Of a stretch of DNA of 64,000 nt, positions 1-8,968 are shown one piece after another. Under the pieces are notes generated by a model. That model was given only the letters and a program-made list of their open reading frames with translations, made no database searches and was not told the origin of the DNA. Origin of the DNA: Clostridia bacterium (lineage in GTDB: Bacteria > Bacillota > Clostridia > Oscillospirales > CAG-272); the NCBI GenBank assembly GCA_017472305.1, contig JAFUQP010000008.1, positions 1-64,000 on the forward strand, read 5' to 3'. The stretch's first letter is position 1; the number at the start of each line of letters is the position of its first letter. Both the position numbers and the translations under genes were made by a program.

Positions 1-168
1 AAACTGCTGTGCACCATACGGCGAAGAAATTTTTAGAGAATTTTGCCGCAGCTTGCCGAAGTCAAGTGCGGACTTTACGAGGCGGGGTGCGGTAAAAGGC
101 ACGAAAATTTATCGCCGTAGGGCTTATGTGTTCGACTCCGCCACGGCTAACCGATAAAGGAGAATAAG
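1..168. other. Window start, no gene recognised
   Basis: No reading frame with codon character or ribosome binding site is visible before the regulator gene at 169. The stretch just before it ends with AAAGGAG, which belongs to that gene. Confidence 0.5.
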
Positions 169-1155
169 ATGGCACGCTCAGAAAGGCAAAAGGAAAAGCT
201 ATATAGACTAATAGAAATCTTTATGAGAGAAACCGACGACACGTCGGGACTCACGGTAAAGGAAATAATCTCGGCTCTTTCGGAGTACGGAATTAAAGCC
301 GAGCGAAAGAGCATATACGACGATTTATTAACACTCGGCGAGCTTGGCTTTGATATCGTTACCTTGCCCAAAAGACCGCCGGAATATACCCTTGCGAACC
401 GTCTTTTTTCGCTCGCGGAGCTGAAGCTTCTGACAGATGCTGTCGAGTCCTCACGCTTTGTGAGCCGCGAGAAGAGCAGGGAAATAATAGACAAGCTTCG
501 CCTCTTTGCGGGCAAGCGTCGCTCGGGCGAGCTTTCAAGACAGGTTTACGTTGAGGACAGAGTCAAGAGCATAGACGGATATTCCTTCGATAATATAGAC
601 CTTATTCACAAGGCAATAAACGGTAATGAAAAAATCAGCTTCGGCTACTTTGACTACACGGTAAGTAAGAAGCGCGAGCTTCGCCACGGCGGAAAGCGCT
701 ACGTTGTCAGTCCGATATCCCTGATTATGAGCGACGGCAACTATTACCTCGTTGCCTACGACAGCGAGGCGGAAATAAACAAAAACTTCAGGGTAGACAA
801 AATATCCGAGCCACGTCTTACGGGAGAGGCGCGCGACCGTCGCTCGCTTGAGGAGCGATTCAATCCCGCAAAGTATTCGCAGAGAATATTCGGTATGTAC
901 GGCGGCAGAGAGGAGCTTGTAACCCTTGAGTGTCGCGAGCATCTCGCAGGTGTCATAATCGACCGCTTCGGTGACGGATATAGCTTTATCCCCACCGACT
1001 TTGGCTTCAGCGTGGCAATAAGAGTTATGGTCAGCCCGAATTTCTTTGCCTGGGTTCTGGGATTTGGAAAGGATATGCGAATTCTTCGCCCGGATGCGGT
1101 CAGAGAGGAAATGGTTAAGAGGCTTGCCGAGATATCCGAAATATACAAGCACTGA
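169..1155 (+). CDS. WYL-domain transcriptional regulator
   Basis: 328-aa predicted DNA-binding regulator. The first ~70 residues form a winged helix-turn-helix (VKEIISALSEYGIKAERKSI...DDLLTLGELGFDIV), followed by a linker helix region and a WYL-type sensor domain around residues 140-230. That domain carries the conserved pattern of a GNEKISFGYFDY strand and VSPISLIMSDGNYYLVAYD. WYL proteins bind small ligands or nucleic acid and act as repressors or activators; the target here is unknown. The ATG at 169 follows AAAGGAG at good spacing. The next gene is a co-directional HAD phosphatase 84 bp downstream, so a two-gene operon is possible. No operator is evident. Confidence 0.85.
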   Translation: MARSERQKEKLYRLIEIFMRETDDTSGLTVKEIISALSEYGIKAERKSIYDDLLTLGELGFDIVTLPKRPPEYTLANRLFSLAELKLLTDAVESSRFVSREKSREIIDKLRLFAGKRRSGELSRQVYVEDRVKSIDGYSFDNIDLIHKAINGNEKISFGYFDYTVSKKRELRHGGKRYVVSPISLIMSDGNYYLVAYDSEAEINKNFRVDKISEPRLTGEARDRRSLEERFNPAKYSQRIFGMYGGREELVTLECREHLAGVIIDRFGDGYSFIPTDFGFSVAIRVMVSPNFFAWVLGFGKDMRILRPDAVREEMVKRLAEISEIYKH

Positions 1156-1239
1156 AGACAGTCTGAAGAATAGCTCATATTGAAACACCCTCGGATGCCC
1201 GAGGACAGAGAGAAAACAAACCGTATACAGGAGATAATA

Positions 1240-1899
1240 ATGAAAAAATACAGTGTAATAGCCTTCGACCTCGACGGCACTCTTACCAACCCGGAGCGAG
1301 GACAGCTCTCGGGCTTCGAATACGCATTCAAGAAGCACGGAGTAGCCTATCCCTCGCGAGATTGGCTGAAAAAATATATAGGTCCGCCAATTCACAGAGA
1401 ATGGCGCGAGGAGTATGGCTTCACGTCTGAGAAGGTTGCCGAAATGATAGAAACCTACCGCGAGTATTACAATATTTACGGCTGGTGGGATAATGAGGTC
1501 TATGAGGGAATAGTTGAGCTTCTCTCAGGCCTTAAGGCGGCGGGGAAGAAAATAATCCTCGCAACGAGCAAGCCCGAGTTTATCGCAAGAAAGATACTTA
1601 CCCTCTTCGGACTTGACGGGTATTTTGATTTTATAGGCGGTGCTGCCGAGGACGAAACCCGACACTTGAAGGAGGAGGTGCTTCGCTACAGCCTTTCCTC
1701 GCTTGGAGATTACGAGCCCACCGAAGCCGTCCTCGTCGGTGACAGAAAGTACGATGCGGAGGGTGCGAATACCGTAGGAATAGATTCTATAGGCGTTCTC
1801 TGGGGGCACGGTAGCCGCGAGGAGCTTGAGGCATCGGGCTTTACACATATAGTAAGCACTCCCGAGGAGCTTCTATCCGGCATTCTCTCGGGCAAATAA
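1240..1899 (+). CDS. HAD-superfamily phosphatase (Gph/PGP-like)
   Basis: 219-aa soluble haloacid dehalogenase-like hydrolase. Motif I is FDLDGTLT near residue 10 (nucleophile and acid/base Asp), motif II is ATSKPE, and motif IV is the late GDRKYDAEGA. The helical cap between motifs I and II fits the HAD-IA/phosphoglycolate phosphatase group. The substrate cannot be read from sequence; small phosphoesters such as 2-phosphoglycolate or nucleotide monophosphates are typical. The ATG at 1240 is chosen because ACAGGAG lies 7-8 bases upstream; the frame is open further upstream (to 1180) but that part has no HAD homology. A long bidirectional terminator follows at 2001. Confidence 0.85.
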   Translation: MKKYSVIAFDLDGTLTNPERGQLSGFEYAFKKHGVAYPSRDWLKKYIGPPIHREWREEYGFTSEKVAEMIETYREYYNIYGWWDNEVYEGIVELLSGLKAAGKKIILATSKPEFIARKILTLFGLDGYFDFIGGAAEDETRHLKEEVLRYSLSSLGDYEPTEAVLVGDRKYDAEGANTVGIDSIGVLWGHGSREELEASGFTHIVSTPEELLSGILSGK

Positions 1900-2000
1900 A
1901 AGACGGCGAAATCGGTACAAGCTGCTCTGACTATTACGCTCATCTGCTTGCTCAGGCTACTATGCTTCTCTAAATTTAAAATCGCAACTCTTTAACAAGA

Positions 2001-2044
2001 AAAAAGCGGATTTTGTAAACCAAAGCTTACAAAATCCGCTTTTT
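2001..2044. terminator. Bidirectional intrinsic terminator
   Basis: Perfect 18-bp stem (AAAAAGCGGATTTTGTAA with its complement) and an 8-nt loop, with A/T tracts on both sides. It separates the convergent HAD gene and the symporter gene. Confidence 0.85.
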
Positions 2045-2061
2045 CTATGCTTTATTAATAA

Positions 2062-3624
2062 TTATTTTGCCTTGCAGTATGCCGAAACCTCGTCGAAGGT
2101 ATCGGTAATCTCCTTCTCGGGAGCCTTTGTAAGAAGCGATACGATAACGATAGCTATCGAGCCGAGCACGAATGCGGGAAGAAGCTCGTAGATATTGAGC
2201 ACCGCAACGTTCGGAGCAACGAGGTACTTCCAGAGAAATACCGTAGCACCGCCGGTGAGTATACCTGCAAACGCGCCCCACTTTGTGGTACGCTTCCAGA
2301 AGAGGGCGAAGAGAATAACGGGGCCGAACGCAGCACCGAAGCCTGCCCAAGCGAAGGAAACAATTCTGAATACCGAGCTGTCGCTGTCCCAGGCGAGAAT
2401 CATAGCAACCGCCGCGATAGCAAGCATTGTACCTCTTGCGAGCCACATCTGCGCCTTATTGCCCATATCCTTCCAGAAGAAGCGTTTGATAAGGTTCTCT
2501 GAAACCGAGGAGGAGGCTGCGAGCAGCTGGGAGTCAGCCGTGGACATAATCGATGCGAGAATACCCGCGATAATAATACCTGCAAGGATTGCCGCGAAGG
2601 AGTCTGCGCTCGCCATAGCGTCGGCAATGTAGATAAGAATGTTCTCCGAGTCGAAGCCTGCCTCGAGAATCATACCGGTATCAAGCGCGAACTTGAAGCC
2701 GATAACGCCTATGATAATAGCAACGCCCATCGAGATTGTAACCCAAACTGAGGCAACGCGTCTTGAAAGGGTGAGCTTCTTCTCGTCCTCGATAGCCATA
2801 AATCTTAAGAGGATATGAGGCATACCGAAGTAACCGAGACCCCACGCGAGGGTGGATACGATAGGAAGGAATCCGTAGCTTGTGCCGTCGGTACCCGTAA
2901 TGCTGAAATACTGTCCGAGCGAGTCAATTCCGTCAAGCGAGAGAATTGCGTTCTTGATACCGTCAACGCCGCCGGTGTTTTCAAGACCGAAGCAGATAAC
3001 TATAAAGAGCGCGCCGGTCATAACGATGGACTGAATGAGGTCTGTGGTAGAGGCAGCAAGGAAACCGCCGAGAACAGTATACGCAACGAGAACTATCGCG
3101 CCGACAATCATTGCTACGTGGTAGTCAATTCCGAAGAGGCTGCTTGCAAGCTTACCGATAGCGGCAAAGCCCGAGGCGGTGTAGGGAATAAAGAATACGA
3201 TAATCACGATAGCAGCGATAGCGGTAAGAAGTCCCGACCTGTCGCCAAATCTGTCCGAGATAAATGAGGGAACCGTGGTTGAAGAGGTCTTTTCGGAATA
3301 CACTCTTATCCTTTTTGCAACGATAAGCCAGTTAACGTATGTACCGACAGCAAGACCGACCGCAGTCCAGAACGCCTCTGCAAAGCCCGTGGTGTTGCCC
3401 ATAAAGCCGTTGAGGAGTGCAACGCCCGGCAGTCCCATAAGAAGCCAGGACGACATATCCGACGCCTCGGCGCTCATTGCCGTAACGAACGGGCCGAGCT
3501 TTCTTCCGCCGAGGTAGAAGTCGTCAGAGGACTTGTTTTTCTTGGAGAGCTTGACACCAAGGTAAATCATGTATCCGAGATAACCCGCAATCGCGAGGAT
3601 TATCATAGTGTACTTCATTGACAT
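2062..3624 (-). CDS. putP: Sodium:solute symporter, PutP-type
   Basis: 520-aa polytopic inner-membrane protein of the sodium:solute symporter (SSS) family, with about 13 hydrophobic spans. N-terminal YLGYMIYLGV, the DFYLGGRKLGP motif after TM1, SAEASDMSSWLLMGLPG in TM2 and the DLIQSIVM region of TM5 match Na+/proline symporters. Length and motif set are typical of PutP, which imports L-proline with Na+; related SSS members take other solutes, so substrate assignment is probable rather than certain. Single gene with its own sigma-A promoter at 3658-3686 on the minus strand and the terminator at 2001-2044. Confidence 0.85.
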   Translation of the reverse strand: MSMKYTMIILAIAGYLGYMIYLGVKLSKKNKSSDDFYLGGRKLGPFVTAMSAEASDMSSWLLMGLPGVALLNGFMGNTTGFAEAFWTAVGLAVGTYVNWLIVAKRIRVYSEKTSSTTVPSFISDRFGDRSGLLTAIAAIVIIVFFIPYTASGFAAIGKLASSLFGIDYHVAMIVGAIVLVAYTVLGGFLAASTTDLIQSIVMTGALFIVICFGLENTGGVDGIKNAILSLDGIDSLGQYFSITGTDGTSYGFLPIVSTLAWGLGYFGMPHILLRFMAIEDEKKLTLSRRVASVWVTISMGVAIIIGVIGFKFALDTGMILEAGFDSENILIYIADAMASADSFAAILAGIIIAGILASIMSTADSQLLAASSSVSENLIKRFFWKDMGNKAQMWLARGTMLAIAAVAMILAWDSDSSVFRIVSFAWAGFGAAFGPVILFALFWKRTTKWGAFAGILTGGATVFLWKYLVAPNVAVLNIYELLPAFVLGSIAIVIVSLLTKAPEKEITDTFDEVSAYCKAK

Positions 3625-3657
3625 AATAGATACTCGCTTTCATAAAAATATGCAGTT

Positions 3658-3686
3658 ATTGTAACATATATTTAAAATAAAGTCAA
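3658..3686 (-). promoter_or_regulatory. Sigma-A promoter of the symporter gene
   Basis: Minus strand TTGACT, 17-bp spacer, TACAAT, about 35 bp before the start codon at 3624. Confidence 0.75.
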
Positions 3687-3746
3687 TAGAAAGATGCATA
3701 AATCTATCACTTTAGCAGAGAAAAGTCGAGATTTTGCATTAAAGAG

Positions 3747-3775
3747 GGCGCGAGCCGTCATTTTCTGCCCGCGCC
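3747..3775 (-). terminator. Probable terminator of the cyclophilin gene
   Basis: GC-rich 9-bp stem with one mismatch (GGCGCGAGC / GCCCGCGCC), with a short T tract on either strand. It lies just beyond the cyclophilin stop codon. Confidence 0.5.
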
Positions 3776-3794
3776 TTTTGTCAGATTGTTTGCT

Positions 3795-4265
3795 TTATGC
3801 AAGATACGCTCTCTTTATTCTTACCGCAATTCTCGGTCTGTCGCCATAGCCTGTAGGAACGTCGGCAATCTCGTCAACCGTTTCCATACCCGATATAACT
3901 TTACCGAACGCCGCGTACTGACCGTCAAGGTGAGGCGCGTCCTCGTGCATAATGAAGAACTGAGAGGAAGCCGAATTCGGGTCGAAGGCTCTCGCCATAG
4001 AGATAACACCGCGAGTGTGCTTTATGGGGTTGTCGTGGCCGTTCGCGCGGAATTCGCCAACGATGTTCTCGTCAGCGCCGCCCATTCCGTTGCCCTGAGG
4101 GCAGCCGCCCTGAATCATAAATCCCTTGATAATTCTGTGGAAGGTAAGTCCGTCGTAGAAGCCCTCGGAAACGAGCTTCTCAAAGTTCTTTACCGTTATG
4201 GGAGCAGCCTCGGGATAGAGCTCAAGCTCGATTTTTGCTCCGCCTTCCATTTCGATAATAACCAT
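3795..4265 (-). CDS. Peptidyl-prolyl cis-trans isomerase (cyclophilin)
   Basis: 156-aa cytoplasmic cyclophilin-type PPIase that catalyses cis-trans isomerisation of X-Pro bonds. Hallmarks are LTFHRIIKGFMIQGG (catalytic Arg in FHR; F and Q of FMIQGG), GVISMARAFDPNSASSQFFI and FGKVISGMETVDEIA. There is no signal peptide, so this is the short intracellular bacterial form (PpiB-like). The start is preceded by AAGGAGAT. The gene stands alone and is divergent from the AI-2E/YtvI-like gene at 4337. Confidence 0.92.
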   Translation of the reverse strand: MVIIEMEGGAKIELELYPEAAPITVKNFEKLVSEGFYDGLTFHRIIKGFMIQGGCPQGNGMGGADENIVGEFRANGHDNPIKHTRGVISMARAFDPNSASSQFFIMHEDAPHLDGQYAAFGKVISGMETVDEIADVPTGYGDRPRIAVRIKRAYLA

Positions 4266-4336
4266 AATAATCTCCTTTTCGTTATATTTGTTTTAAGTTA
4301 GGTCTATAATTAAATAAAAAGCTTTGGGGTGAGTAT

Positions 4337-5398
4337 ATGAATAAGGAAAAGCTCGAGAGAGGTGTTCTCTTAATGCTCGGAATAATAGCAGGCGCTGTGC
4401 TTCTCTACGCCTCGGTAAGGCTCGTTCTGCCGATAGTGTCGCCCTTCCTTATCGCGTGGGGCGTTGCATATCTTGTAAGACGGCCTGCCGAGAAAATTTC
4501 AGGAGTAACCCGTATCCCCGAAAAGATAGTAAGGCTTATTCTCGCAATAGGAGCGGCGCTATTTGCCTTCGGAGCGTTCGGAGTGCTTGTCTGGCAGCTG
4601 ATTGCCGCACTCTGGCGGCTGCTCTCCGACCTCGGCGAGGGTGGCGCGCTTTACGACCTTCTCGTAGCTATCAGCTCGCCGAAGCTATCGCTTTTCGGCA
4701 GTGAAATACCCGAGGAGCTGGCGACGAAAATCAGCGACGCGCTCGGCAGAATGCTGACCGAGGCGTTTACAGGGCTTGCGAGTGCGCTTACCTCGTGGGT
4801 GTCGGTTGTGCCGCGAGCGCTTCTTTTCCTGCTTGTTACGCTTATTTCTCTGGTATATTTTTCCCTCGACCTTGAAAATATCGGACTTCGACTCGGCTCG
4901 CTTCTCCCTCGCGGCGCCACACGTCGGCTCTCGGTATTCAGGCAGGAGCTTTTCGGAGTGATAGGCAAGTATATGAAATCCTATCTACTCTTAATGCTGA
5001 TAACCTTCTCGGTTATGCTCGCAGGCTTCCTTCTTCTCGGGGTGGACAGCGCGTTTCTTATTGCCGCAGTCGTCGCCTTCCTTGACCTTCTTCCTGTGAT
5101 AGGCGTCGGTACTGTGCTAGTCCCTTGGAGCGTGATTTCCTTTATATCCGGAAACGGCGCTCTGGGAATAGGGCTCGCCGTTCTGTTTGTTGCCAATGAG
5201 GTTATCAGGCAGATAGCCGAGCCGAAAATCCTCGGCAAAAACCTCAATATGCACCCAATATTAACCCTCGCCGCACTCTATATCGGCTATGCGCTCTTCG
5301 GGCTTATGGGGCTTATTATCGTGCCGATTTTTGCAGTGCTCGCCGGCTTTCTATTCAAAAACGGCAGCTCCGCCGATATCGGTGAGGGGAGCGTCTGA
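4337..5398 (+). CDS. AI-2E family transporter, YtvI-like membrane protein
   Basis: 353-aa membrane protein with 7-8 hydrophobic segments and the AI-2E/UPF0118 family layout: paired N-terminal spans, a large loop, then a C-terminal block with the conserved DLLPVIGVGTVLVPW motif and the ILGKNLNMHPILTLAALYIG segment. Length and motif pattern resemble sporulation integral membrane protein YtvI of Firmicutes; other family members are transporters or Na+/H+ antiporters, so the precise role is uncertain. GGGTGAG precedes the ATG. The 3' end overlaps the convergent gene at 5351 by 48 bp. Confidence 0.75.
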   Translation: MNKEKLERGVLLMLGIIAGAVLLYASVRLVLPIVSPFLIAWGVAYLVRRPAEKISGVTRIPEKIVRLILAIGAALFAFGAFGVLVWQLIAALWRLLSDLGEGGALYDLLVAISSPKLSLFGSEIPEELATKISDALGRMLTEAFTGLASALTSWVSVVPRALLFLLVTLISLVYFSLDLENIGLRLGSLLPRGATRRLSVFRQELFGVIGKYMKSYLLLMLITFSVMLAGFLLLGVDSAFLIAAVVAFLDLLPVIGVGTVLVPWSVISFISGNGALGIGLAVLFVANEVIRQIAEPKILGKNLNMHPILTLAALYIGYALFGLMGLIIVPIFAVLAGFLFKNGSSADIGEGSV

Positions 5399-6067
5399 AA
5401 GCGGGCAAATTTTCTTGCCTGCCGCGGTGAGTGCGGCACAAATCAATTCTCCGTCGGGATGACGCGCGGGGTTTCCGAAGAAATACACCGTGTCGCCAAA
5501 GACGAAGCTTGCGCCGCCGATAAAGCCGTATTCGTAAGGGGGCAGGGAAATACCGCCCTCTGAAATCTCGGTAACCTTTACCGAGAGCGAGCGAAGAAGC
5601 CTTGCCATACCCTTGTCGGCAGTCACGGCGTTTTTTTCGTCAACCATAAGGACGGTGCAGGCGGCATAGCCCTGCTTCGAGTCAACTGCGGTCAGCCCGC
5701 AGCTCTCGGCAAGTCGGATTACCGACTCCGAAATACTTTCTCTTCTGCAAACGATGTTTTTCCCGACGGTAAGCGCGTTGAAGCGGCAGTCCTCGGGGTA
5801 TTCCTTGCCAAGCGCGTCAGACGAGAAGATTATATTTAAATTCGGGTGCCTTTCCCGAAGGTCGGAAAAGACGAACGAGGCATATTCGCAGTAGTCAGCG
5901 CTTGTAATCAGAGTGTTGCCGAGCTTAAAAAGAAGCGTGTCGCAGTGTGCCCCTATTGCCTCGGGCAATGCGGGGTAGCACGGTAGCGTTATAGGAGAGA
6001 AGCCTCGCAAAATAAGCGAGCGAAGACACTCCTCTGATACTCTTTCGTCTAAAAGAACGGTTTTCAT
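5351..6067 (-). CDS. DUF6873-type GME-fold protein
   Basis: 238-aa soluble protein resembling the DUF6873 family (guanidine-modifying-enzyme fold) of Clostridia. Visible features are a repeated beta-beta-alpha pattern, the QGYAACTVLMVDEKNAVTAD segment with a candidate catalytic Cys, and a C-terminal GGASFVFGDTVYFFGN motif. Related folds act on arginine-like substrates, but no activity is established for this group. The ATG at 6067 is chosen because GAGGAAT immediately precedes it; two in-frame alternatives lie 21 and 30 bases upstream. Its last 48 bp overlap the YtvI-like gene tail-to-tail, an unusual though small overlap. Confidence 0.6.
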   Translation of the reverse strand: MKTVLLDERVSEECLRSLILRGFSPITLPCYPALPEAIGAHCDTLLFKLGNTLITSADYCEYASFVFSDLRERHPNLNIIFSSDALGKEYPEDCRFNALTVGKNIVCRRESISESVIRLAESCGLTAVDSKQGYAACTVLMVDEKNAVTADKGMARLLRSLSVKVTEISEGGISLPPYEYGFIGGASFVFGDTVYFFGNPARHPDGELICAALTAAGKKICPLSDAPLTDIGGAAVFE

Positions 6068-6167
6068 ATTCCTCATATCCCTTGCAAGAGGGAGCATTCC
6101 GAGCGCACCCTGCTTGAATTATCGTGCGTTCGGCATTGCCTTTCTGCAAGCTCTTAATAAAATAAGT

Positions 6168-6201
6168 AAAAGAGGCCGTTACCAATGCAACAGCCTCTTT
6201 T
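6168..6201 (-). terminator. Terminator of rpmB
   Basis: AAAAGAGGC paired with GCCTCTTTT around a 16-nt loop, just past the rpmB stop codon. Confidence 0.8.
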
Positions 6202-6206
6202 CTCAA

Positions 6207-6392
6207 TTAAGCGCGCTCAATCTTTCCGGAACGAAGGCAACGAGAGCAAACGTACACGGTAGTGTTGGTTCCGTTTACTACAGCCTTAACCCTACGGATG
6301 TTGGGCTTCCAAGCTCTGTTGGTCTTGCGGTTGGAGTGGGAAACGTTGTGTCCGAACGCAACGCCCTTGCCGCAGATACTGCACTTAGCCAT
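6207..6392 (-). CDS. rpmB: 50S ribosomal protein L28
   Basis: 61-aa basic ribosomal protein of the large subunit. It begins MAKCSICGKG and carries NVSHSNRKTNR and YVCSRCLRSGKIERA. The two CxxC pairs (residues 4/7 and near 49/52) mark the zinc-binding C+ form of L28. It stands alone with an AGGTGTC ribosome binding site region and its own terminator, as is usual for rpmB in Clostridia. Confidence 0.97.
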   Translation of the reverse strand: MAKCSICGKGVAFGHNVSHSNRKTNRAWKPNIRRVKAVVNGTNTTVYVCSRCLRSGKIERA

Positions 6393-6686
6393 TTTGACAC
6401 CTCCAAAATTCCGTCACAAAGGACGAAAATTTTATATATTATTTTTGTTAACACAAATCGGCAGTTGATATTATAACATAACGAAACGAAAAATTCAAGT
6501 CCTTTTTTAAATTTTTTTAAAAAATATATTCTTGAATAATAGGTAAATTAGCGGACGGCATCTCATAAAATTATGTATAGACGGCTACGCAGGCTTTTTT
6601 CACGTGATAAACTGCTGAAGGAGCGTGTCGCCTCATACAGAAAGAACGGTTTTTTCTATCCTTATAACCGTAAAGCAGGGGGCAAA

Positions 6687-8225
6687 ATGAATATAATTAA
6701 AATGTCGGAAAACAGATATAAGTTTTATAGAAGCGGACTTATGCTCACCGCCGTCGCTCTTGCAATGCGGAGTGTCGCGATGCTGTTCGGCGCATTCGTC
6801 ACGCGCGCTGTCGGTGCGGAGGGAATAGGTCTTTATACCGTAATAAGCACCGTTTATTCCTTTGCCGTAACCCTCGCGACCTCGGGTATCAGCCTGACTG
6901 TCACGAGGCTCGTTGCCTCGGCAATAGGAGAGGGACGCGAGGAGAGTGTTGGCTCGGTCTTGCGCGGCGCGATAATATATTCCCTCGCCTTCGGTGCGCT
7001 TGCAAGCCTTCTTCTGTTCTTCGGCGCGGAGCTTATCGGTGGGAATATCCTCTCCGACAAAAGAAGCGTCATGCCCTTAAAGGTTCTTTCCCTTGCCCTT
7101 ATCCCAACCTCGCTTTGCTCGGCTCTCTCGGGCTACTTTATCGGTGTAAGGCGGGTTGGGCAGAGTGCGGCGGCGCAGGTGCTCTCGCAGGCGGTGAAAA
7201 TTATCGTCACCGTAATTCTGATAAACAAAATGTCGGGGCTCGGTGTCGGCGGAGCTGTGCTGGGACTATGCCTCGGAGTAACTGTTACCGAGGTTGTTTC
7301 CTTCCTATTTATATACGCAGAGTTTCTCATAGACCGCAAAATTCACGCAGTGCGCGGCGGCTCCGATAGGTCACGGCTTGGCGAGGTCACGCGCGTCGCC
7401 ATTCCGCTTGCCCTCTCGGCATACGTTCGCTCGGTGCTGCTCACCGTCGAGCACATACTTATCCCGAAGCGGCTTCGCGACGGCGGAGAAAGCAGTGAGG
7501 AGGCGTATTCTCATTACGGAACGCTTCACGGTATGGCAATCCCTATAGTTATTTATCCTATGTCGCCGCTTTCGTCCTTCTCGGGACTGCTCGTGCCGGA
7601 GTTTGCCGCTGACCTTGCCGCGGGCAACCGTGAGAGAATGAGCAGAATTGCCTCTGAGGCAATGAATATGACGCTCCTCTATGCCAGCGTGTCAGCAGTA
7701 CTGCTTTACTCCTTCTCCGAGGAGCTGGGCTACGCCCTCTACGGCTCGTACGACGCAGGCTACTACGTCGCGATTTTGGCATTCGTCGTCCCCATAATGT
7801 ACCTTGACCACGTCACCGACGCGGTTCTCAAGGGTATTGGTGAGCAGGTCTATTCAATGTGGGTGAACATTTCCGACTCGCTCCTTTCGGTTTTTCTTGT
7901 CTGGCTTCTTATCCCGAGAATGGGAATTCTCGGCTACGCCGTCGTTATAGTCGCTATGGAGGGTTATAATTTCCTTCTCTCGATAATAAGGCTCTCGCAG
8001 AAGGTGCACTTTAAAATCACCCCAATTTCCTCGGTCGTCCTGCCCCTTATCCTGACGTATCTATCGGCTGCCCTTGCGGAAAGGCTCTTCCGCTTCGGCG
8101 GCAGCGGAGTCAGTACACTCTGGCTCTTTTTAAAAATGCTCTTTGCCCTATCTATCCTCGTCGCCGCCTACGGATTAATCTCCGCCTTGAAGGCGCGAGG
8201 TAGGAAAACGAAAGCGGCAACCTGA
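6687..8225 (+). CDS. MOP-superfamily flippase (SpoVB/MurJ-like polysaccharide exporter)
   Basis: 512-aa polytopic membrane protein with about 14 hydrophobic spans. The start (SGLMLTAVALAMRSVAMLFG, then VTRAVGAEGIGLYTVI) and the ALIPTSLCSALSGYFIG segment are typical of the SpoVB branch of the polysaccharide-biosynthesis/MATE-like MOP flippases, which translocate lipid-linked glycans or lipid II. ATG 6687 is preferred because CAGGGGGC precedes it; the frame is open upstream to 6573 but those 38 residues are basic and unlike the family. A terminator-type hairpin follows at 8254. Confidence 0.85.
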   Translation: MNIIKMSENRYKFYRSGLMLTAVALAMRSVAMLFGAFVTRAVGAEGIGLYTVISTVYSFAVTLATSGISLTVTRLVASAIGEGREESVGSVLRGAIIYSLAFGALASLLLFFGAELIGGNILSDKRSVMPLKVLSLALIPTSLCSALSGYFIGVRRVGQSAAAQVLSQAVKIIVTVILINKMSGLGVGGAVLGLCLGVTVTEVVSFLFIYAEFLIDRKIHAVRGGSDRSRLGEVTRVAIPLALSAYVRSVLLTVEHILIPKRLRDGGESSEEAYSHYGTLHGMAIPIVIYPMSPLSSFSGLLVPEFAADLAAGNRERMSRIASEAMNMTLLYASVSAVLLYSFSEELGYALYGSYDAGYYVAILAFVVPIMYLDHVTDAVLKGIGEQVYSMWVNISDSLLSVFLVWLLIPRMGILGYAVVIVAMEGYNFLLSIIRLSQKVHFKITPISSVVLPLILTYLSAALAERLFRFGGSGVSTLWLFLKMLFALSILVAAYGLISALKARGRKTKAAT

Positions 8226-8540
8226 AATACTAAAACTAAACCATAATAAAAGCGGAGATGCCTGTTTACAACATCTCCACTCGTTTTTTATTCGGTTATG
8301 ACTTAATGCGAAATCCGGGGCGAACGGATTCGGAGCAGAAATCTTCGCTCTCGACCCGAAGGCGTATTTACATACGTCGAGAGGGAGAGAACGGAGATAG
8401 AATAAAAAACTATAATAATCATGGAAAACCGTAGGTTTTCGACCTTAATTACATCAAAAGAAAATGAAAAGAGGAGATGCTTTTATAGTATCCCCTCTTG
8501 TTTTTTATTCGTTTATGCCTGAATACGAAAGCCACGTTTT
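8226..8540. repeat. Intergenic region with two similar terminator hairpins
   Basis: No gene seen. A GGAGATG/CATCTCC hairpin (8254-8278) is followed by CTCGTTTTTTATTCG. A second hairpin, AGAGGAGATGC...GTATCCCCTCT (8471-8497), is followed by CTTGTTTTTTATTCG. The same ACGTTTTTTATTCGG string recurs at about 8535-8549 at the end of the next gene. The spacing suggests a duplicated terminator with intervening non-coding DNA. Confidence 0.55.
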
Positions 8541-8939
8541 TTATTCGGCTTCGGAGAACTCCACCTTCATATCTCCCTTTGGCACAAGGAAGCGCCTGAC
8601 GGCAAACAGTCCTGCAATGCATACCACGCAGACTATATTGCTTATGGGGTCGTTGTGGCTTAAAATAACCTGCCTTGAAATTGCAACGATAAGCACCTCG
8701 AGAGTATTCGAGGGAGTCATATTTATAAGCATTCGCTCGAACTCAAGACCGACAACAATGGTCAGCGTATTATGTAAATAAACGTCCGCGGAGGCGAGAT
8801 AATCGGGCACGGTGAACATTCTGTAAATCTCAAGTATGAGCATTGCCACTAGCACTAAAATCGTAAGTGTTGCAATAAGCACCTCGAGAATGTGAATTGC
8901 GCAATGCATCAAGCCTTCTATTTTCTTTTTCACAGTCAA
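8541..8939 (-). CDS. PsiE-like membrane protein
   Basis: 132-aa protein with about four hydrophobic segments, resembling the phosphate-starvation-inducible PsiE family. Supporting features are an N-terminal amphipathic region, LEVLIATLTILVLVAMLILE, the VVGLEFERMLINMTP segment and VLIVAISRQVILSH. PsiE is a small integral membrane protein of undefined biochemical role. The gene lies 29 bp downstream of the CNNM-type gene on the same strand, so co-transcription is likely. Confidence 0.65.
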   Translation of the reverse strand: MTVKKKIEGLMHCAIHILEVLIATLTILVLVAMLILEIYRMFTVPDYLASADVYLHNTLTIVVGLEFERMLINMTPSNTLEVLIVAISRQVILSHNDPISNIVCVVCIAGLFAVRRFLVPKGDMKVEFSEAE

Positions 8940-8968
8940 AATCTCCGTTCGTTATTAATTTCGCGGGG

